Source: Allomyces arbusculus (lineage: Eukaryota > Blastocladiomycota > Blastocladiomycetes > Blastocladiales > Blastocladiaceae). Taken from it: DNA of 57,870 nucleotides. Made by a program: the position numbers and the translations under genes. Position 1 is the stretch's first letter; the number at the start of each line of letters is the position of its first letter. Shown here piece by piece: positions 1-12,500 of the stretch. The notes beneath the pieces are model-generated. The model was not told the DNA's origin. It saw only the letters and a program-made list of their open reading frames with translations, and searched no databases. The stretch covers positions 1 through 57,870 of the forward strand of contig JADHYV010000098.1 in NCBI GenBank assembly GCA_027604705.1, read 5' to 3'.

Positions 1-356
1 CGACTGAACTGAAACTCAGAAATTCTTGGAGCCCCAGTCAAGCTGGACGTCAGCTCAGTCAGAACTCCTACGTTGACCGAGTCGAAACTCGAGTATTTCT
101 CACCCTGAAGTGGCCGGCTCTGGTGAGAGACGCTGCGCCAAAAAGTTCGACATTTCTCTTCGCCACGTCGCGACGAGCCGTCTGACCGGCCCAGCCAGCG
201 ACCGATCCTCCCAGCGGACACTTCAACCTCTGATCCGGCGCGCTCGACCCCCGCACCCCGCTCCAGCCGCATTCCGCCGTGTCGACTCGGCACTACATCG
301 CGCCGCTCTCCAATTGCCGCCACCGCAAGATCAAGGAACCAACTGCCTCCACCCGC

Positions 357-2760
357 TATGGCCACGATCCCGCCGCCGTCGCCGCCGCTCGGCCTCTTCT
401 CCTACGCATAGCCGCCGTCGGCAGCCTGTTTTGCTCGTGCACGTCAGCCAGTACCTGGCCTCGCCCAAACAAGGCCGAAAACGACGCGCTGCTGCTCGCG
501 GGTTAGGCCAGGCGAAAGTCGCGCGCGAAAACGAGCATGCACCGCAAGGACCATGCGTCGTTCACGTCGGCATCAGCAGAGGCGGACCCGGTTGAGGCCG
601 TGGAGGGCGACGAGACGGAGCGGGAGCAAGCACCGCCGCCGCGTCGCTCACCGAGTTCGGTCGCGACAATCCCGACGCACGCGCTGACTCTGCCGTTCGC
701 GTGCGGCCTCGTCAGTATGGGCAATCCCAGTTTCTTTAACTCGGTCGTCCAGGTGCATAAATTGCTGGTTCTCCCGCGCGCCTGCTCAGTCAGCTCACGT
801 CCCAACTCCCCCAACTCAGAGCCTCGCCACGCTCGACACGCTGCGCGTCTGCCTCGAGGCCCGCACCGCATCAATCCTCCGCGACGAGGCCCTCGCCGAC
901 AGCCCGCACTCCGACGTCCCGCCCGGCGTAGCCGCACGACACGCCGTGACTCTCGCCCTGCGCTCGACGCTCGCAGACCTGCCGTACCCCGAATATGGCA
1001 CACGTCCATGCCTCTAATGCGCGCTTTGAACCGCACCAAGCGCGGCCTGCCAAACAATGACCAGCGGGACGCGCAGGTGCTCTCCCAGGTGCTGATCAGT
1101 GCCGTCGCCGACGAGCACGAAGCCGCGGGTAAATGGCTACAACTGGTCCCGCCGCTCGGCGAGGCCCTGTTAAGCACGACGAGGATGACGACGGGGACGC
1201 TTTGAGTGCCGCCCACCCACGATCGCGCGCGGCGCAGCTCGTTTCCGCAGCCGTGGCCGCACTCAACGCACCCGTCGCAAATCCCTGCATGGGGGGTCTC
1301 GCGAGCCGGCTCGCGTGTACCGTGTGGGTATACCCCGCCGATTCGTCATTTCCTGTTCAATAACCTGTCGCTCGCGCTGCCGGTGCCGTCCGGGTGGAGT
1401 GCGGCCGCGGGGGTCTCGCTCAACTAGGCGCTCGCCATGTACACGGCTATCGAGACGATTGCTGACGCCTGTTGCCATTGGTGCACGTGTCGTGCGGCTG
1501 CGGCGGGGCTCGCGAGACAGCTGTCTGCCGCGCAGGCGCATGTGGCCATGGCGGCCGAGACGGTGCGCAGTTGCAGGCGTCGGCGCCCGCTCGGAATCCT
1601 GGCCCGGCAGCGTCGGCTGGGAGGAAACCGGTCTCCGCGACTACCGCTGGCCCGCGCAAGCGCCCCTCCTCGCACAAGCAGAAGCAGCGCAAGCAGAAGC
1701 AGCGCTAGCCGGTACCGCGGTCGCCGAGCCCACCAGCCCGCTCACCCCTCCATCCCCACCCCAGCCCGCCGACGACTCATTGCACGCGACCACCCGGCGC
1801 GCGCACCGTTTCGCCGCCGCGCAAGCCGCGCACGCCGACCGTGGCGTGGCCGCATCCCGCGTGCAAGCCGCGCTCAAGTGCATCACCCGCGCGTTGCAAA
1901 TGCACGGCGAGTAAAACACGTATTTGTGGCCTGCCCTCAATGCGGTCAAGGCCGCGCGCTCCGAGACGCCGCACACGAAACAGATGATGGTCGCGCGCGC
2001 GCCGCGCGTTCTCGTGCTACACCTGAACCGTTCGGCCGTCGTGGGTTACCGTGTGATCAAGAACCCGGTGCGCGTGCAGTTGGTCAAAGTGCTCGATATC
2101 GAGATAACGTGGACCGCGGGAGACCTCGACACGCACTTACTAAGACCGCTGAGCGCTGTGTTGAAAGCCTCGGCGGGGTCAGCAGCGGGGTAGGTGCCAC
2201 GGGTCCCACGGCCCGTCACCCGGCCCGTCGCGCGCGTCGACGTTCCCATGCTTGCACTCCTCACGCGCTCGGGAAAAACGGGCCACGCACTTCCGACCCC
2301 TCCGCCGTCGATGCACGGTGGCAGCGAGTCGCCGTCGCCAGTGCCCGCGCCGACCGTACCCGCCCCGCGACGCGCCGCGGCGCCGCCGCAAGTGCGGTAC
2401 TTCCTGCAGGCCATGGTCGTGCACTATGCCCGGCACGATTCGGGGCACTAGGTGTCCTACCGCCGCGCGCCGGCGACGACGCCGGGTAAAGTGTCGACGT
2501 TCTGGTTGAGGATGTCGGATGAGAGTGTGGCCGTGGTGCCGAGGCGCGAGGTGCTCGCGTGTAGAGCCGAGGCGGCAATGACGTTTTATGATAGGGTGGA
2601 TGAGGAGGACGACGACGGCGAGGAGGAGGAGGATGCGATAGAGGTGGATTCGCACGAACAGGAGGAAACGGTGCGATTGGCGTTGGCCCATGCGGGCAGC
2701 AGCAGTAGAAGAGGCGCGCTTGACGAAATCGCCGCGGAGAGTGATGGATATAGTCGTTAG
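357..2760 (+). pseudogene. Decayed ubiquitin-specific protease (Ubp1/USP30-like, peptidase C19)
   Basis: Pieces of a C19 deubiquitinase can be read in order. The Cys-box reads GLVSMGNPSFFNSVVQ (about 705-752) where the family has GNTCFFNS, so the catalytic Cys is replaced by Ser. A plausible 67-nt intron (753-819) then restores SLATLDTLRVCLEAR. QRDAQVLSQVLISAV matches the QQDAHEF box. LASRL..CGYTPPIRH (about 1300-1350) and TKQMMVARAPRVLVLHLNRS (about 1978-2035) are typical of the Ubp1/USP30 branch. The His-box should read GHY but reads GH followed by a stop (2449-2451), after which SYRR and a C-terminal tail continue in frame. Further damage: an in-frame stop at 1425-1427 and single-base frame changes near 1010 and 1325. 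The lost Cys plus several independent lesions argue for a dead gene rather than sequencing error. The 5' end is uncertain; the first ATG considered is at 357. Confidence 0.75.
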
Positions 2761-3526
2761 CTGTTTTGCTCCTTTGGGTTCGCGGCTGCCTTCCATTCGC
2801 ACTTGAACTATTCGAGCGTCAAGGAACAAAATCAGTGCTGTTCCCGCCGGTCGTGACAATGCCCAGTGACAAGGCTCACGGGCTGCGGGCAAGGCAACCG
2901 AATGCGTATGTCATGAGGGCAACGATAATTGAAGTTTTCTGCTCAACAAAAGGAGCCCGCCAGGCCTTCGGCTGATGAGAAGGGAAATAAATTGATTAGG
3001 TCTGGGGCGTGGGGCAACAGGCTCTCTCGACTGCTCGCAAGGAAGGACAAAACGCATCGGCGACAAAGCACTCCAGACCCATCGTTGGCAGATGAAGCCG
3101 CACATTTCCGCGCACATTTCCGCGCTCATAGTTGGCCAGGATTCGGCTTGGATTAGCCGCAGGTTGCAATGACAGCGACGAGTGCCCATGGTGGGGCTTT
3201 GCACGCGCTGCCATCGCGTGCTGACCCTCGCATGCTCGTTTTCCTGATGCTGGTTCTCGCGGGCAGACTCTCAAAAACAGTGATCAAGACCAACATGGGT
3301 CAAAGACATATAAAAAAACATATCCATAGATCGCCGGAACGAACTTGCTGACGAACACGAACGCGATAAGATAATATATGAAGTCACGAACCGACAGCCG
3401 AAACGAGCTTGGTGCCCGACCACAGGAGCGCCGAACCACAAACTCGGTTCCCCAAATCCCGCTGAACTCCAGCCCAATCTGGTCCCGCAAGACGCCAAGC
3501 ACCAACGACCACCAGGATAAGCACGG
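2761..3526. other. Intergenic, 3' flanks of convergent genes
   Basis: I see no convincing coding, RNA or repeat feature. The stretch is AT-richer than its surroundings around 2925-3000 and 3290-3390, as expected for untranslated or spacer DNA between a dead gene and the end of the minus-strand NTPase gene. Confidence 0.5.
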
Positions 3527-6500
3527 CTACTCGTCGTCCTGGTCCCGCCGACGGCGCTGCAACCACACGCGCTCACGGCTCGTCATCATCTTGTCCGAGT
3601 ACGTCTGGTCGATGACCGCATCGTAAGCAGCAAGCTTCGCCGGCACCGCCAAGTTCCCATACTTGTCTTCGGTCAAGGGCGTGCGCGCGCCATTCAGCAG
3701 CAGGTCAAATTGCTTGGCCAGGTCATGCGCAGCGAGAGAATCGGCCGCGGTGGTGCTGGGCTCGTACCAATTCTCACGGAGAACTGGGTACCCCTGAATC
3801 GAGAAGCCAATCGCCGCAATCGCGACCTGGTGCCGCTTCCGAACCGACATCCGCAGCGCCTCGACAAAGCGCGCTTCACTTGCGGGCGGCGGTGCAGCTG
3901 CAGCGGTCGCCGCCGTTGCGCCTGCCCCCGACGACGACGGCCGTTCTTGGCCAGTTGGCAGCGACGATGGCGCCGCCGACTCGGCCGAACTCGCGCATGC
4001 GGCTGTGCTTGTAGGCGCCGGCGCGCGGCTGTCCGCGCTCGTACCGCCCTTGCTCTTGACGAGATGCGCGGCCGCGATCGCCGGAACCGCCGGGTCGGTC
4101 CAGAGGGGCTGGAGCGCGTTCCAGACGTCGCGCACACGGGCCGTCTGTTGAACCGACAGTACCATGCCGGTCTCGTCTGGAGTCGATCGGACAATCTGCC
4201 CTCCCGCGCTGAGCAGGCCCATGTTGCTCACCACCTCGTCGCAAAAGTCGGGGAACGACACATCGGCGCCCTCGTCGGTCGGGTTGTTGTAGACGTCGAG
4301 CACGGTCCGCTCTTGTTCAGCTTTCTGGAGCACGAGGTACACGGCCACATACGGGAGCGTCAGGAACGCGGGCCAGTTACCGTAGAACGAATCGAGCGTA
4401 CTGTTCAGTTTGTTGCGCTTTTCGGCGGTAGCCATGAACGGGTGCTTGGCGTGGTTCTTGACCTGGATCGCGAGAAACGTGATCGCGTCGACGTGAACCT
4501 CGTACCGCCTGTCCTCCTGCGGCATCAGAACTGGAATCAGCAAGTCGTAGCCGGTGTTATTGGCCTTGCACTTGACTGCGCATGCGCGGCAAAAGTTGGC
4601 CAGCATGTGCCGCGGTTCAGGGATATAATCTAGCTCGACAAAATGGGTCATGGACACCATTCCGCGATCGAGAACCGGGGCCGATGCCGACGACGGTCCC
4701 AGCTCGACGCGCAGGCCATCAAACGCGGTGCCCCACAGCGCGCGGAACAAAACGGCGACCGGGACGGGCGTTGCGAAAAATGCCGGCAGTTCCTTGACCA
4801 TGCCGACGTACCCGTCGAGGTCGACCCAGTTGAGGTTCTGCGGGTTGCCGTTGGCCCGTAGTTCCAGACCGCCAATAGCTCGCGCGTTTGGCCCGTATTG
4901 CATGGCCGCGTGGTCGTGGGCCAAGAGTAGGAGCAGCATAGCGGCAATTTCGCCCGCGTTGCCGACGCTGATCTGTGCACCTCGAAGCGACATTTCGGCA
5001 AACTGCTTGACTGTCTGCACGCAGGCCTTGTAGTCAGACCAAATCCACGCGATCGCCTCGGCCAGGACCGGCTCGCTCAACGCCGTAATGTGCATGATCG
5101 ACCGGTTGGCGCTGATACGCGTGCACACCGCCATGCGCGTCGCGACCATGTCTTCGGCCAATTGAGTGTCGTGGACATGGAACGGAAGCCGGTGCCGGAC
5201 GAGCGCAAGTGCGGCGGTGTCGGAAATCAGGTCCACTAAAGACGGCTTTTCCTGGAACTTTTGCAACGTGCCCAGACACGCCGTCCCGAGCAGCTTGACT
5301 GCAGCAAGACAGACGCAGTTGGACGGCTCTTGTCTCGCAATCGCCCACAGTGGGCGACCGAAACTATGGGAAAGGGGAAAAACGTGTCAATGTTATCCAT
5401 GTGTCGCTCAATGCCATCGATGCACTTGGTATGTACCGGAAAAGTATTCCCGGGACAAATGTTTGGGCCATATTGACCACGTCGGCGTCGGTCCACTTGT
5501 AGGTGAGCACGTCGGCAAGCGCAATGTAGAAAATCGGATCGTGGGTCGGCAAGTCCAGCTTTGCGACGCGAGCCGAAGGATCATTGCGCGAAATGGGAGT
5601 AAAGTGTCCAATCCGGCTCACCGTATCCAGGAACAGCACGAAAAACGGCGAAACGTATCCAGCCGCCTTGGGTTCCACGCCCGACGTGCGTCCTGTGCCA
5701 GACGCCGAGGGCATAGTGCGTGGCTTCAGGTAAACGGCAGCGGTGCGGAAGCAGCGGCGGACGGCGTGGAACGTGTTGCCGTCGTAGAGCGAGCGCGCCT
5801 CGTCGAGCACAAACGCAAAGCGCAACTGCGGCTGCAGGCGCTCGCTCGGCTGCTGCCGCTCGACCTTGGCAAACACGTCATTGCGAATGCGATCTTCGAA
5901 CTGCACAAACAAGTCCACCCACGTCGCCGACTCCTGGAACGTTTGGTCTCGACTGGCTGTGGCCGTTCTTTTCGGGGCAGCCGAATCAAGACTGGGCAAT
6001 GATGACGACGAGGACGGTGGAGGAGGCAACGAGGAAGATGGCGACAACGGCGAAATGTCGCTGTCATTGATCTGCTTCGTCACGACTGCAATCTCCTCGT
6101 ACCCCTTTTCATCCATGTTTTCCTTGGTGCGCTGCGCACGGCCGAAGACGTGGCCAAGGTAGTTGAGCACACTCGTCGCCTTGTTCGTACCCTTTAGCGA
6201 GAGAGTCAAGAGCTGCTTGGCGGCAGCCTCGACGAGTTCAAAGAACATCATGGTCAGATCATCGTGCCGGGTCGCACGGACGACTTGGAGCTCGAGAAAC
6301 CGGTTCGGCGGCATGCCGACCTTCTCGGCAACTGCTGCTGTGTGAAGGAGTACCGTGATCAAGATCATAGGCCGGAGCTGGTCGTCGGGCGAGCCGTGCA
6401 GCTACACGCAACAAAACAAAAAATCAAGAAAACAGCAACATTAGCAAGTGAACGAGTCAAGGCGCAATCCAAAATCGTGAAGGACGGACAAAACGGAGAA

Positions 6501-7490
6501 CGCCCCCGGGAGTTGGACGCGGATACCCGGTCGAATCGTGCTTGTTCATGTTGAGGTAGAGCGTGTAGGTGCCCGTGCTGGTGAGGGCCTCTGTTGATAT
6601 GCGACTTTTACCAAACCCAGAACTCTGCACCAGGGCGGTGCCTAGCCAAAATAATAAGAGAAGAAAAGAAAAGAAACAAAAAGAAGAAGAAAAAATGTCA
6701 GTACTTGAACGTCCACCCAACAGAAATATGAACCAGTCGCACCGGGAAAGTAAATCTGGCTCGGATCGGACTGATGGGCAAGCTTGCCAATCTTTGCAGC
6801 GAAATCACGAAAAACCGTGGTGTCACTGCCCTTGACTGGCGGGTCAACGACTTCGGCATCGAATAACTGTTCAAAAGAACCAAGGAGCTCGCCCAGTAAT
6901 TTTTTGACCTCAGGCCGGTCACTCTCTTCACCAAACCCGGAATTCGACTTGAGCGCGCCAGGAAACGCGCTGAAGAAAGCATCAAGTTGGCGCTCTGCCT
7001 CGGCAGGTAACAGCTCGGCGGCAGCAAGCGCGAGCAGCTTGGCGGTATCGTCGGCGTTGAGGGCGTTGATAATATACTTGCAGCTCTCGATGAACTCTTC
7101 GCGCCTGTTGCACTTGCGCAAAAAACCGGAGATGGTCGCCACGAGTAAGCTCAGCTGCTCGTCTGAGTCAAGGACCAAGCCAGTGAGCAGAGGCCAAGCA
7201 GCACATCTTGACAAGTCAACAAACCGTGTTTCAAATCGCCGACGTCCATCGGTAAAATAGTCGACTTGGCCATAGCGCAAAGGTCCGTGGTCTGTTTCTA
7301 CGTCTTGATTGCAGCATGTGTTCGTTGACAATTTCGAAACAGCATGTTCAAACCGATGGATACCAGCGTTGGCGAATTGCGTGCCGCCCTGTCGTGCGAG
7401 CGGGACTGCAGGTCTGGTTGTGCGGTTGGCAATCTTGGTGAAGGTTGAGCGGGCACGTGTGGCTGTCGAATTGGTGCGAATCGCTGACAC
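3527..7490 (-). CDS. P-loop NTPase with PD-(D/E)xK-like C-terminal domain (Crinkler-like family)
   Basis: Four exons can be joined in phase: 7490-6705 (5' end uncertain), 6624-6502, 6401-5437 and 5363-3527, giving at least 1,190 residues. The first join creates VQSSGFGKSR, a Walker A-like loop. Exon 3 contains RFAFVLDEARSL, a Walker B-like strand, and FVLFLDTVSRIGHFTP. The third join gives FRFGRPLW. These landmarks match a large fungal family, common in Agaricomycetes, with SSGTGKSR, FDEA and FGRPL motifs. In exon 4, GYDLLIPVLMP followed by FLAIQVKNHAKHP fits a D...QxK nuclease signature. The NTPase-plus-REase layout recalls Crinkler (CR) proteins; that link and any effector role are inference. 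No ATG is clear at the 5' end (the frame opens with GTG at 7490), so an upstream exon may be missing. The second 5' splice site (GTTCTC) is weak. The gene otherwise looks whole. Low-complexity Ser/Ala stretches separate the domains. Confidence 0.7.
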
Positions 7491-7607
7491 TGATTAAATG
7501 AGACGATTGCGGGTAGTCCTCGTTTGCAGAGCAGGAATTTGTCGTGGGCAGTCGTGGGCGACGATGGTCAGACGACAACCGAGTTCAGCACGTTCCCAAG
7601 CGCGACA

Positions 7608-8187
7608 ATGCCCAACAACGACATCGACGACGCCGTTCCAATTTTTGGTGGACAGGCCCCGGGCGTCTCCGACGTCGAACCAGCCCCGCCCGTCCTGGAC
7701 GGGGTGGGGGGGGGGGGGGTGGCCGGCGGCCAGATGCTGGAGCAAGTCCGTCCCGGCGCTCCCCGCGCGGGCGCTGTCGAGCACGCTTGGCGGCTGCGGA
7801 CGGGCCCGTGGCGGGCCGGGTGCCCACCCCGTACGTGACGCTCCCGTGGGTCGCGGAAACGGCATGCTGACGGCCGACGACGTTGTCCGCATTGCGGCGG
7901 CGGCGGCGGAGGTCGCAGTGGAGGCCGCTTTGGCCCGCATGGCTGCCCCGCCCGCTGTGGTGCATGCCCCGGCCCATGTGGTGGGGGCGGACCACCGCGA
8001 TGCACACCAACATGACACCGCGTCGGTGGCCAGTTCGTCAGCCTTGTCTGAGAACCCACTGAAGCGGGGTTTTGTGCCCCGCCGATGTGTTCGGCCCCTC
8101 AATGAGTCAGAAGACGCCAAGAAGCAGGCCGAGTGGAAGGCGTTGTGTGGCGTGGTGAGGACCATTGTCACACAAGCTAGCTTCTGA
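7608..8187 (+). pseudogene. Unidentified reading frame split at a 14-G run
   Basis: From ATG 7608 a frame begins MPNNDIDDAVPIFGGQAPG and runs into an uninterrupted run of 14 G (7706-7719). A second frame, shifted by one base, then carries GMLTADDVVRIAAAAAEVA and ENPLKRGFVPRRCVRPLNE and ends in TAA/TGA-type spacing at 8187. Both halves look protein-like in composition (Ala-rich helix, then a basic segment). The frame change could be a length error in the G run, a real frameshift, or an unrecognised intron. I recognise no family. It is divergent from the NTPase gene, about 120 bp away, so the two would share a promoter if this is expressed. Confidence 0.25.
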
Positions 8188-8280
8188 TACTGTTGGAACC
8201 TGTTCAGCGATGCAACGCATCAGCGCAAGGCTCGGTGACACTCTTAAGTCGTGCATGTATTTAACGGCTGTCAGCGACGA

Positions 8281-9003
8281 TTAAACAATACGGGCTAGGT
8301 TCGGGGGTATGGATGATATATGGAAACGCAGGCGCGAATGCCCTCTCTGTTCAAAGTGGCCCTTGAGCGGCCTCGCTTTTACAGCGACAACATTGGTAAA
8401 GCCTCGCAAAAGCGGTGTCAGGACGAACGTTAATTGGTCCCTCCTGCACAAACCATGCACGAAAAACGACCGCCGCTCGAATGCAATACGCTGACACAAG
8501 AATTTGAGGATCTGGGAAGTGAACCAGGAAAGACTGTCCTCCCGCATTGCGTTCTTCAGAGTGAGCAAAGGCCGAATTGACTTTGTCGGTGCGACCATTG
8601 CAGTGAGCAGAATTGTCGACGGATCGCGCTCAGTTGTGACAGTAATTGGGCCAAGCGCTTCTTGACTTCCCCTATCGATCAGTGTCGGAAGACAAAGTGT
8701 GCCATATTGTCCGTCGGGCTCAAGAAGAAGATGTTTTTCGCACAGGACATGCGCGAGATCGGTTAGGCCCGGGACCACCGTGGCCGTGCACGCGCGTGCA
8801 AGTCGTCGAGCGTGCGCGTCATGGTCGAGACGGTCTTGGTCGCGCGCTCGACGAGGTAGGCGCGCGTGGCAGTGGTGCGGTCCATGGCTTGTGCAAGGAG
8901 CTCGCGCAGATGCGCGTCGACGATGGCAGGCGGTGGCGGCAGAGGGGGCGTGGTGTGGGAAGGACGCTTGCCAGTGGTGCGGCGCGTGTGCCAAAAATTT
9001 GCA
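8281..9003 (-). pseudogene. Unidentified, frameshifted reading frame
   Basis: On the minus strand a Pro-rich start (about 9000-8935) leads into VDAHLRELLAQAMDRTTATR and LVERATKTVSTMTRTLDDLH, an amphipathic helical stretch. A one-base frame change near 8790 is needed to reach TVVPGLTDLAHVLCEKHLLL, DGQYGTLCLPTLIDRG and FERRSFFVHGLCRR, which end at 8281. The two halves read like one protein broken by a frameshift, or joined by an intron I could not place. No ATG at the start of the first half is convincing and I recognise no family. Similar degenerate frames occur elsewhere in the window, so this is probably a relic. Confidence 0.3.
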
Positions 9004-9006
9004 CAA

Positions 9007-9534
9007 AAACTGGATTCAGAGATTATTACGCGGCTTCGCTGATGGACTTTTAGAAGAAATAGACTGCCATTTGGAGTAAATGAATGGCTTTGGGGCAGCC
9101 GTCGTCACGTTTTGACACCAGCAACCAAGACCAACAGCAGTACGATAGCGTCAAAGGACTTGCTTTTGAGCAGGTTCAGATACTATCGTTGTTGGAGAGC
9201 AAAACATGTGATTCGTTGTCGAGTATTCGCGACAACGCAAAGCACATCCCCCCCCCCCCAAGCTGATCGGGATCTTTTTCTGGTCCAGGACGGGATTGCT
9301 TTTTGCTCGCCAACACAATTCGTTGCACTCACACAATCGGGGCAAAACCCCCGACACAAAACAGCGCTAACAGCATTTGCTCTCCTCACAACTCGCCCCA
9401 AGATGAGCAAGTGCTTCACCGAGCGGAGCATACAGGACACTCCCACCAAAACCACGGAATCCAAGAGCACAACCGCCATCTTTTTGCTACGTAGATACCA
9501 ACCCACCCTCCCACCCTCCCTCTCCTCCAACCTC
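9007..9534. other. Intergenic, 3' flank of the SF3B3-RhoGEF gene
   Basis: No supported gene. It contains a run of 12 C at 9248-9259. The plus-strand frames that extend from here into 9.9 kb are shadows of the codon bias of the minus-strand gene. Confidence 0.5.
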
Positions 9535-12500
9535 TCAATCCGCTACACTCGACGCCGACTTGCCACGCTTGATCCCAAACGCCGCCGTCCACGACATTTT
9601 CCTCGCCGTCCCGGGCGGCTTCATGCCAGCCTCCCCCTCCCCGGGCGCGGCCAAACTCGCATCCGACGCGCCGCGCCGGTGCTTGCCGCGACCCGAGACC
9701 GACTTGCCCGCGACCGCTGCTGCGGCAGACGATGCCGGCGGTGGTGGTGGCGGCGGGGTCGGCGGTGGCGACGCCGCGGGCGAGACGATCACGCGCGGTG
9801 TCGCTGCTGCTACCGCCTCTGGGTCTGCAGGGGACGCGGCGCGGCGCAGGAGTTTCCCGGAGCGCAATCGTGACGACAACGAGCCGTTGGACGACGCGGG
9901 TGTGGGCGTCAGAGTTTCGGGGCTCGCTGCGCCGTCCATGTCCTGCGACGCGTGCCGCGAGGTCGGCGCGCTGGCTGCGAGCGGGTGCGGCGGGCGGTCC
10001 TCGGCCGACGACGACGACGAGAAGAGGAGCCGGATCGACGTGGTCAGCGCCGTATCCGACCGCGTGAGTTGCCGGAACGACGCGGCCTTGCGCAGCATCG
10101 GGTGCTGTCTCGGGATGGCCGATGGCGAGGCGGTCGTGGCGGCGGCGGCGGTTGCGGGTACCGGCGGGACGGGCACCGTGGTGGCAGCCACGGCCGCAGC
10201 CGCTGCGGCTTCAAGGTCGGTACTCGCGCGCGGCATCGTGAACGACCGACGGTTGCGCGTAGCTGCTTCCGGCGCGTCCGAGAGCTCGGCACCAATCTCC
10301 ATATCGAGCGACCGCGCCACGATTGTCGGTGTGGGTGACCCATCGCGGATCATCTCCGGGGACGCTTCTCGCGGCATATCCAAATCGACCGACGGGATCG
10401 GCGGCGGAAGCGGTGCCGACGCCAACTCTTCAGGGAACTGCGCGTACTCGTCATCCCCATCGGCGGCCGTCGGCGGCGGAACGGGCAGCACTTCCTCGTC
10501 GTTCATGTCGAGGTACGAGAACGCCGTTTCCACGTCGTCGCCAAGCGAGACGCGGCACCGGTCGGCGCTGCCGACGCGCGCGGAGAGCACCGACATGCCC
10601 TTATCCCGCACCTCTCCATCGTCCTCGCCGTCGCCCAGCTCTTCCTCGGCATCCTCGTAATCCTCGTCATCGTCACACTCACTCGCCGACGACTCGGACG
10701 AATTGCCACCCGTCAGGACAATCAACGACGTGCGCCGATTCGGGCCCGGGCTGGCCGGGACCAGCGCGATCCGCGTGGCCCCCGCGACCGCACTCATCGT
10801 CGAAGACCGCGGCGACGTCGCGATCATTGGTAACGTCGGCCAGACGTCCTCGTCGTCGGCGTCGGGCGGCGCGAGCCGCGGCGATCGCGCGACGACGGGG
10901 GTCGTGATTTCGGGGCGGCCGGTGGGACCACCGCTACCAGGGACTGGGATCGACAGCGGGAGCACGGGCGCGCCGGACATGGGCCGCGACGAGGCCGACG
11001 CGATGGAGAGCGCGGGGAGGGTCAGCGATACGGGCCGGTGCGCCTTGCCCGCGGCGGTGGACGCGGCATCGTCCGTAGCAACGACGTCGACCGTGAGCGG
11101 CGCCTGTGCGAGCGGCGATGACACGTGTGGGACAGCGCCGACGGGCGTCGTTGGCGGCGTCGCCTCATTATCCGTACTCGCGGTGGTCGCAGCAGCGGGT
11201 GCCTTGGTCAATGTCCTCGGCAGCGAAAACACGCCACCCTCCTTGGCGCGCTGCTCCGCCGTGGCCCGGATTTTGGAAGTGATGGCCAGCGTGAACCCAT
11301 GCCGCGCCTTATCGTCGTGGAATGCAAACGCGTAGTGCAGCTGCAAGACCGACCCGGACTCACCCTGGTGCTTGTTGACGAGTGTGAGCGATTGCGACGA
11401 CATCGACTCGGGCTTGATCGTCAGCGAGCACACGAGCCCGCGCGGTTCTTCGGTAAAATCAATGTCGGCCAAGTCGAGCAAGCGCACAAATTTCATCTTC
11501 TTCTTGTGCACTTTCGCGAGCAGGAGCAGGTCCGAGAGCAGGAAGAGCCGGTAGGTCGGTTTCAGGGCGCCGCCCATGCCCATGCCCATGCCGACCAGCG
11601 ACACGAGCCCGGACGAGACGTCTGCGACCTCGGCTTCAAGAATGACGCGGCGCGTGTACTATCAATCCACACGGACTCGACCGCGTTAGTTCTCTCACAA
11701 AACCACGTCGTTCCACGACTGCGTGCGTACCTTGATCACGTTCGGCGGGCACCCTTCCACCTGCTTGAACATGGTAAACATGCGAGTCATTTCCTCCTCG
11801 TGCTGCTTCACGTGGTTCACCTGCGCGGCCATTTCATTCATCATTTCCAGCGCCATCGTCAAGACCGGGTAATCCGGATGGTCCTCGGGCGTATGCTTGC
11901 GCACGTCCTTGAGCAGCAACGGGTACCGCGTCGCGCGCTGAATCGGCAAAATCAAATAATCCTGGACCGACTGGCGATGCGTGTCCCGCGAGGACTTGCA
12001 CCGCTCATTGAACGCGCGAAACGCCGGATTCGCCTCCTCGCCGCGCCGCACCATCGATAACGCGTTGGCGTAGTTGTCGACAAACTTGTGGAAGACGGCA
12101 AAGTCGTCGCGGTGCGCGAGAAACAGCGGGCCGAGCTGCGAACTGTCGTCCCAGTTGGCCAACAGGGCGGCGAGGTCGTCGAGAAACTGTTTCGCAAAGA
12201 GCCGCAGCTCGGCGATCCCGTAAAACACCATGCGGCAGAAGACGGCGGGCGCCAGTTTCTGGTCCTCGATCGGCTTGCGGATCTTGTCTTCCATGATCGC
12301 CAGCAGCTCCGCGTATGACTGCTCCGTCTCGTAGACCTCGTTCACGATATACATGCGAAGTTCCATGGCCTTGCGCAGTTTCGCGTCGTCGACCGAGACC
12401 GCCGGACTCGGCGCCGCTGTCGCGGGCGGCTCCTCGGACGGCACCACGCCGCTGTCCGCGACCGATGCGACGGGGGATTCCGCACGCCCTCCACCACCCG

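Noticed and set aside
9248-9259. C-run as a regulatory or structural signal
   Set aside because: It is a single homopolymer in an intergenic region, with no paired element or conserved context.
9560-10660. 366-residue plus-strand frame opposite the RhoGEF tail
   Set aside because: It is a codon-bias shadow: the minus strand here is the continuous, domain-bearing exon 3, and the plus frame is only Ala/Ser/Gly-rich.
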